Below, one piece after another: positions 60,945 to 64,000 of a stretch of DNA of 64,000 nt (position 1 is its first letter; each line of letters begins with the position of its first letter). The position numbers were made by a program, and so were the translations under genes. This stretch comes from Qipengyuania sp. (GTDB lineage Bacteria; Pseudomonadota; Alphaproteobacteria; Sphingomonadales; Sphingomonadaceae): positions 33,739-97,738 of the forward strand of contig JAIETR010000024.1 in the NCBI GenBank assembly GCA_019745075.1. Reading direction: 5' to 3'. Under the pieces are notes generated by a model. The model was given only the letters and a program-made list of their open reading frames with translations, had not been told where the DNA came from and did no database searches.

Positions 60945-61120
60945 CGATCACCAGCGTCTTCGCGCTGCATTTCGGCAATATCGGCGGCGCCGGTGTGCGA
61001 TGGGCTTATTTTCTGCTCGGGCTGGCCGAGCGCTGATCTTCTACACCGGCAACCTGTTGTGGGTCGAATCGCGCCGCAAGCGCGAGCGCGAGGCTGGAAC
61101 CGTCGAACAGACCCGCGCGT
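60945..61120 (+). pseudogene. Frameshifted C-terminal remnant of a PepSY transmembrane protein
   Basis: Frame 60945 encodes ITSVFALHFGNIGG then VRWAYFLLGLA, and after loss of one base near 61026 the homology goes on in the next frame as ALIFYTGNLLWVESRRKRER. This is the last membrane helix and tail of PepSY-associated TM proteins, which sit beside siderophore or iron TonB receptors. Only about 60 residues remain; the first 400 or so are missing and no start codon fits. The C-terminal tail after residue 60 does not match the family. It is adjacent to the receptor at 61482. Confidence 0.75.
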
Positions 61121-61481
61121 TCTCCGCAACCGTCGCCGGGGCAAAGCCGCTAGCGCTGGACGCATCGTTGCCAGCCCTCCTTCCGAACGCAGCAGCGAGC
61201 ACGCTCCAAACCGATCGTCTTACTCGTCGCGCATCATCGACGGTGCTCGCGGCGACAGGCCTCTCCGCTTACGGGGGTATGGGGCACCACTTCCGAATTC
61301 GGCAGGGTATCCGCGCATTGCTCGCAAGCCGTCATACCTGCGCCTTTAGAAACGACGGTAACGCTCGAATCCATTCGCCCGCTCCAGCCACCATCGGCGA
61401 TTCATTCCATTCGACGCGGAATTTCGGCGCTTGGGCGAATGATCGCTTGCCCTGCCGGCACATGCCGGTAGCGCTCCAGTG
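61121..61481. other. Non-coding stretch upstream of the third TonB receptor gene
   Basis: I found no supported gene in this 361-bp stretch after the PepSY remnant. Open frames exist but lack family similarity. It contains no strong terminator. A promoter for the receptor should lie near its 3' end but was not identified. Confidence 0.5.
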
Positions 61482-63659
61482 ATGTTGTATCATCATCTCC
61501 CGCGCCATGCCCTGCTAGTGTCGTCTTCGCTCTTCTTCGCCCTTTACCCCGCGGCACAGGCGCGGACCCAGGATGGCGCGCCCCCACCCGACAGCGCGTC
61601 CCCGCCCGTCGCCGACGAAGCGCTCGGGGACGATCTGCACGATCGCCGCCGCGATTATTCGGGGCAGATCGTGGTCAGCGCGCAAGGCCTGAAGCAGCTC
61701 GACGTGCTCGCGGGCACCTCGGTGCTCACGGGCGATGAATTGCAGCGCAATCAGAGCGGCCAGATCGGTGAGGTGCTCGCCAAGCTGCCAGGGGTGACCG
61801 CTTCCGGTTTCTCGCCGGCGGCGTCGCGCCCGATCCTGCGCGGCTTTTCCGGCGAGCGCGTGCGCATGCTGATCGACGGGCTCGGCATCATCGACGCCTC
61901 CAACACCTCCGACGACCACGCGGTCGCCATCGACCCGCTCACCGTCGAACGGATCGAGGTGCTGCGGGGTCCGGCGGTGCTGCTCTACGGCAGCCAGGCG
62001 ATCGGGGGCGCGGTCAATGTCATCGACAAGCGCATCCCGCGACGTCTGCCCAGCGAAGCGGTGCATGCCGATGGACTGGCCAGCTTCGACAGCGTCAACA
62101 ACCAGCTCCAGCTCGGCGGCTCGGTCGATGCGCCGCTGGACGGCGGCTTCGTGATTCACGCCAACGGGAGCTGGCGCGACGCGGGCGATCTGTCGGTGCC
62201 GGGCTACGTGGTTTCACCCCCGCTGCGCGCCAGCCTGCTCGCCGATGCCGCCGCGCGGGCCAGCCAAGGCCGCGCCGGCGCGGCGGCCGAGCTGCGCGAG
62301 GCGGCCGACCGCCGGTTCGTGCTCCCCAACAGCGCTTTCACGAGCTGGACGGCGAGCACCGGGATCGCTTTCTTCGCCGGAGAGAGCACATTGGGCGCCT
62401 CGGTGAGCTGGTACGATTCGCGTTACGGCGTGCCCCAACGACCGGGCGCGGGTCGCGCGCCCCTGGAGGGGATGGCCGAGGAGGAACCCGCGCCGGTCAC
62501 GATCGACCTGTCTCAGTTTCGCGCCGATCTGCGTGGCGAGCTGGCGCTGGGGGAGGGCATGCTGGAGCGCCTCGTGACCCGCGTCGGCTACAGCGACTAC
62601 ACCCACACCGAGTTCGAAGGCGGCGTGGCCGGCACGGTGTTCGACGTCTCGGGTATCGAGGCGCGCGCCGAATTCGTGCAGCGGCCCATGGGCGGGCTGA
62701 CGGGTTCGTTCGGCGCGCAGTATTACTTCCGCGACTTCGCCGCGCTGGGCGAGGAAGCCTTTGTCGCCCCGAACCGCACCGACCAGCTTGGCATCTTCAC
62801 ATTGCAGGAGTTCGGCATCGGCCCGGTCGAAATCGAAGCCGGCGGGCGCTACGAACGGACCGGCGTGCGCTCCGCCGCGCTCGGGCTCGCGCGCGATTTC
62901 GGCGCGTTCTCGGGAGCGGTGGGGCTGAGCTACGATCTCGGCGGCAATTTGCGCGCCGGCATCAACGCCAGTCGCGTCCAGCGCGCGCCTTCGGGCGAGG
63001 AGCTGTTCGCGAACGGCCCGCATGTCGCCACCCAGGCCTTCGAAATCGGCGATCCGAACCTGCGGCTGGAGCGCGCCTGGGGCCTGGAAGGCTATCTGCG
63101 GGGGCGTCTCGGCCCCGCCGAGGTCGGCCTGGCGATCTACCGCAACCGGTTCCAGGACTACATCTATCTCGCGCAGACGGGGGCGGAAGTGGACGGGTTG
63201 CCGGTCTTCGCCTTCCGGCAGGGCGGCGCCAACCATTTCGGGCTGGAGGGCGAGCTCAGCCTCCCGCTCTACCGTCAGGACGGCTTCACCCTGCGCGCGG
63301 ACCTGCGCGGCGACTACATCCGCGCCGAGCTCTCAGACGGCGCCCCGCTGCCGCGCATCCCGCCGCTCGGCCTGCTCGGCGCGCTCGAGGCGCAGACCGA
63401 TGCCGTGGATGCGCGCGTGGAACTGCAGTGGTTCGCCGCGCAGAACCGCGTGGCGCCGGTCGAGACTCCCACCGAGGGTTTCGCCTTCGTCAACGCCTCG
63501 CTGGCGTGGAAGCCGGTGCGCGGCAACGACAGCATCACCCTGCTGGCGCAGGCGGACAACATCTTCGACGCCGAGGGGCGCCGCCACGCCAGCCTGACCA
63601 AGGATTTCGTCCCGCTGCCCGGACGCAATCTCAAGCTCGGGGCCCGGTTCAGCTTTTAG
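61482..63659 (+). CDS. TonB-dependent receptor, ZnuD-like
   Basis: A 725-residue receptor with a signal peptide (cleaved near YPAAQA) and a plug resembling the zinc receptor ZnuD: RGFSGERVRMLIDGLGIID, SDDHAVAIDPLTVERIEVLR and VLLYGSQAIGGAVNVID. The barrel ends in the standard FxF (LKLGARFSF). The ATG at 61482 is chosen; GTG 61479 also lies in frame. The stop TAG is part of the left arm of the following inverted-repeat element. Compared with the receptors at 18787 and 46633, it belongs to a different family and is more likely to import a metal or metal chelate than a catabolic substrate. Confidence 0.92.
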   Translation: MLYHHLPRHALLVSSSLFFALYPAAQARTQDGAPPPDSASPPVADEALGDDLHDRRRDYSGQIVVSAQGLKQLDVLAGTSVLTGDELQRNQSGQIGEVLAKLPGVTASGFSPAASRPILRGFSGERVRMLIDGLGIIDASNTSDDHAVAIDPLTVERIEVLRGPAVLLYGSQAIGGAVNVIDKRIPRRLPSEAVHADGLASFDSVNNQLQLGGSVDAPLDGGFVIHANGSWRDAGDLSVPGYVVSPPLRASLLADAAARASQGRAGAAAELREAADRRFVLPNSAFTSWTASTGIAFFAGESTLGASVSWYDSRYGVPQRPGAGRAPLEGMAEEEPAPVTIDLSQFRADLRGELALGEGMLERLVTRVGYSDYTHTEFEGGVAGTVFDVSGIEARAEFVQRPMGGLTGSFGAQYYFRDFAALGEEAFVAPNRTDQLGIFTLQEFGIGPVEIEAGGRYERTGVRSAALGLARDFGAFSGAVGLSYDLGGNLRAGINASRVQRAPSGEELFANGPHVATQAFEIGDPNLRLERAWGLEGYLRGRLGPAEVGLAIYRNRFQDYIYLAQTGAEVDGLPVFAFRQGGANHFGLEGELSLPLYRQDGFTLRADLRGDYIRAELSDGAPLPRIPPLGLLGALEAQTDAVDARVELQWFAAQNRVAPVETPTEGFAFVNASLAWKPVRGNDSITLLAQADNIFDAEGRRHASLTKDFVPLPGRNLKLGARFSF

Positions 63660-63926
63660 AGCCAGATGACATTAGGTTGCGCCACCGTGATTGCCCGGAG
63701 CGGCTTCGTGGCGAGGCGCGGCGCGCGGCGCGGGCTGGTTGCCCGTGCAAGCGTCGCAACGCTGCCACGGGGCCGCTCCGGGCAACCGCCTTGCGGCGGG
63801 TCGCTTTTGGCCCAGCGCAGCGTTGCTCGTCGGTCACTATGCGACAGCATGGCTCCCTCCTCGCGCCTTGCGCTGAGCCAAAATCGACTCCGTCACGGCG
63901 GTGCTACCTAATGTCATCTGGCTCTA
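63658..63926. mobile_element. 269-bp MITE-like element with 34-bp terminal inverted repeats
   Basis: The left arm (63658-63691) and the right arm (63893-63926) match over 34 bp with three mismatches. The outer 19 bases after TA are GAGCCAGATGACATTAGGT. Both ends carry TA, as if a TA target was duplicated, as in IS630/Tc1-type insertions. Inside are two more hairpins: 63692-63713 pairs with 63764-63785 (22 bp, two mismatches), and 63805-63819 pairs with 63869-63883 (15 bp, one mismatch). No protein is encoded. It begins within the stop codon of the TonB receptor gene. Confidence 0.75.
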
Positions 63927-63936
63927 GACGAGCCCG

Positions 63937-64000
63937 TCAGGTGCGCGGATCGCCGTCGGTGCGATCCGCCACGGTGCGGCGGCGGCTGAAGAAGCCGCGG
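63937..64000 (-). CDS. Possible 3' end of a minus-strand gene, cut by the window edge
   Basis: On the minus strand one frame is open from the window edge to TGA at 63937-63939 and reads RGFFSRRRTVADRTDGDPRT. This could be the C-terminus of a neighbouring gene. With only 20 residues visible it cannot be identified, and the open frame could be chance. Confidence 0.25.
   Translation of the reverse strand, partial: RGFFSRRRTVADRTDGDPRT

Noticed and set aside
61480-61495. TGATG-N6-CATCA dyad over the start of the third TonB receptor as a possible Zur box
   Set aside because: The arms resemble only part of known zinc-repressor sites and the dyad overlaps the start codon, where a promoter operator would be unusual.

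Overview
The window is a GC-rich stretch of about 64 kb from an alphaproteobacterium, most likely a sphingomonad (Sphingomonas, Sphingobium or Novosphingobium type). This is inferred from the gene content: three TonB-dependent receptors, Rieske oxygenases, Baeyer-Villiger monooxygenases, many acyl-CoA enzymes and IclR, LysR and LuxR regulators. It is almost entirely a catabolic accessory region. I saw no rRNA or tRNA gene, CRISPR array, replication gene or intact transposase.

Layout. 1-1134: 3' part of a Baeyer-Villiger monooxygenase. 1145-6123: a LysR gene divergent from a four-gene operon (acyl-CoA dehydrogenase, family III CoA-transferase, mesaconyl/itaconyl-CoA hydratase type protein, CitE-type lyase) that reads like C5-dicarboxylate catabolism. 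6238-11210: an MhpA/MhpB/hydrolase-like meta-cleavage set with an aldehyde dehydrogenase. 11226-17207: LysR and LuxR regulators, then a thiolase-like gene divergent from enoyl-CoA hydratase, DUF35, SDR and MaoC genes. 17269-22997: an orphan Rieske oxygenase, a TonB receptor, an SDR and an HSL esterase. 23111-32072: IclR, a HapE-like Baeyer-Villiger monooxygenase, and an MFS / CoA ligase / fused double acyl-CoA dehydrogenase / enoyl-CoA hydratase set. 32190-35164: epimerase, zinc-free MDR oxidoreductase and an APH-type kinase. 35161-40468: a six-gene operon, nearly every junction overlapping, of CoA ligase, Rieske alpha and beta, thiolase-like protein, DUF35 and VOC protein. 40710-48792: an HpaI aldolase, and a TonB receptor / hydratase / ligase / two MFS transcript. 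49132-56215: a ferredoxin, an MFS transporter, two paralogous alpha/beta hydrolases, a CoA-transferase, a PrpF isomerase and a VOC protein. 56322-60741: enoyl-CoA hydratase, PrpB-type lyase, AcuI reductase, IclR and another VOC protein. 60742-64000: a frameshifted PepSY remnant, a ZnuD-like TonB receptor and a 269-bp MITE-like element.

How the parts may work together (inference). Substrates would enter through the TonB receptors and MFS carriers. Rings would be opened by Rieske and flavin hydroxylation followed by extradiol cleavage. Ketones would be opened by Baeyer-Villiger oxidation and an esterase. Side chains would be activated by three AMP-forming ligases or two CoA-transferases, then shortened by dehydrogenase, hydratase and a thiolase-like/DUF35 step that resembles the steroid side-chain retro-aldolase. 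C5-dicarboxylate and propionate-like ends would be handled by the CoA-transferase/hydratase/lyase operon and the PrpF/PrpB/AcuI genes. The actual growth substrate cannot be read from the sequence.
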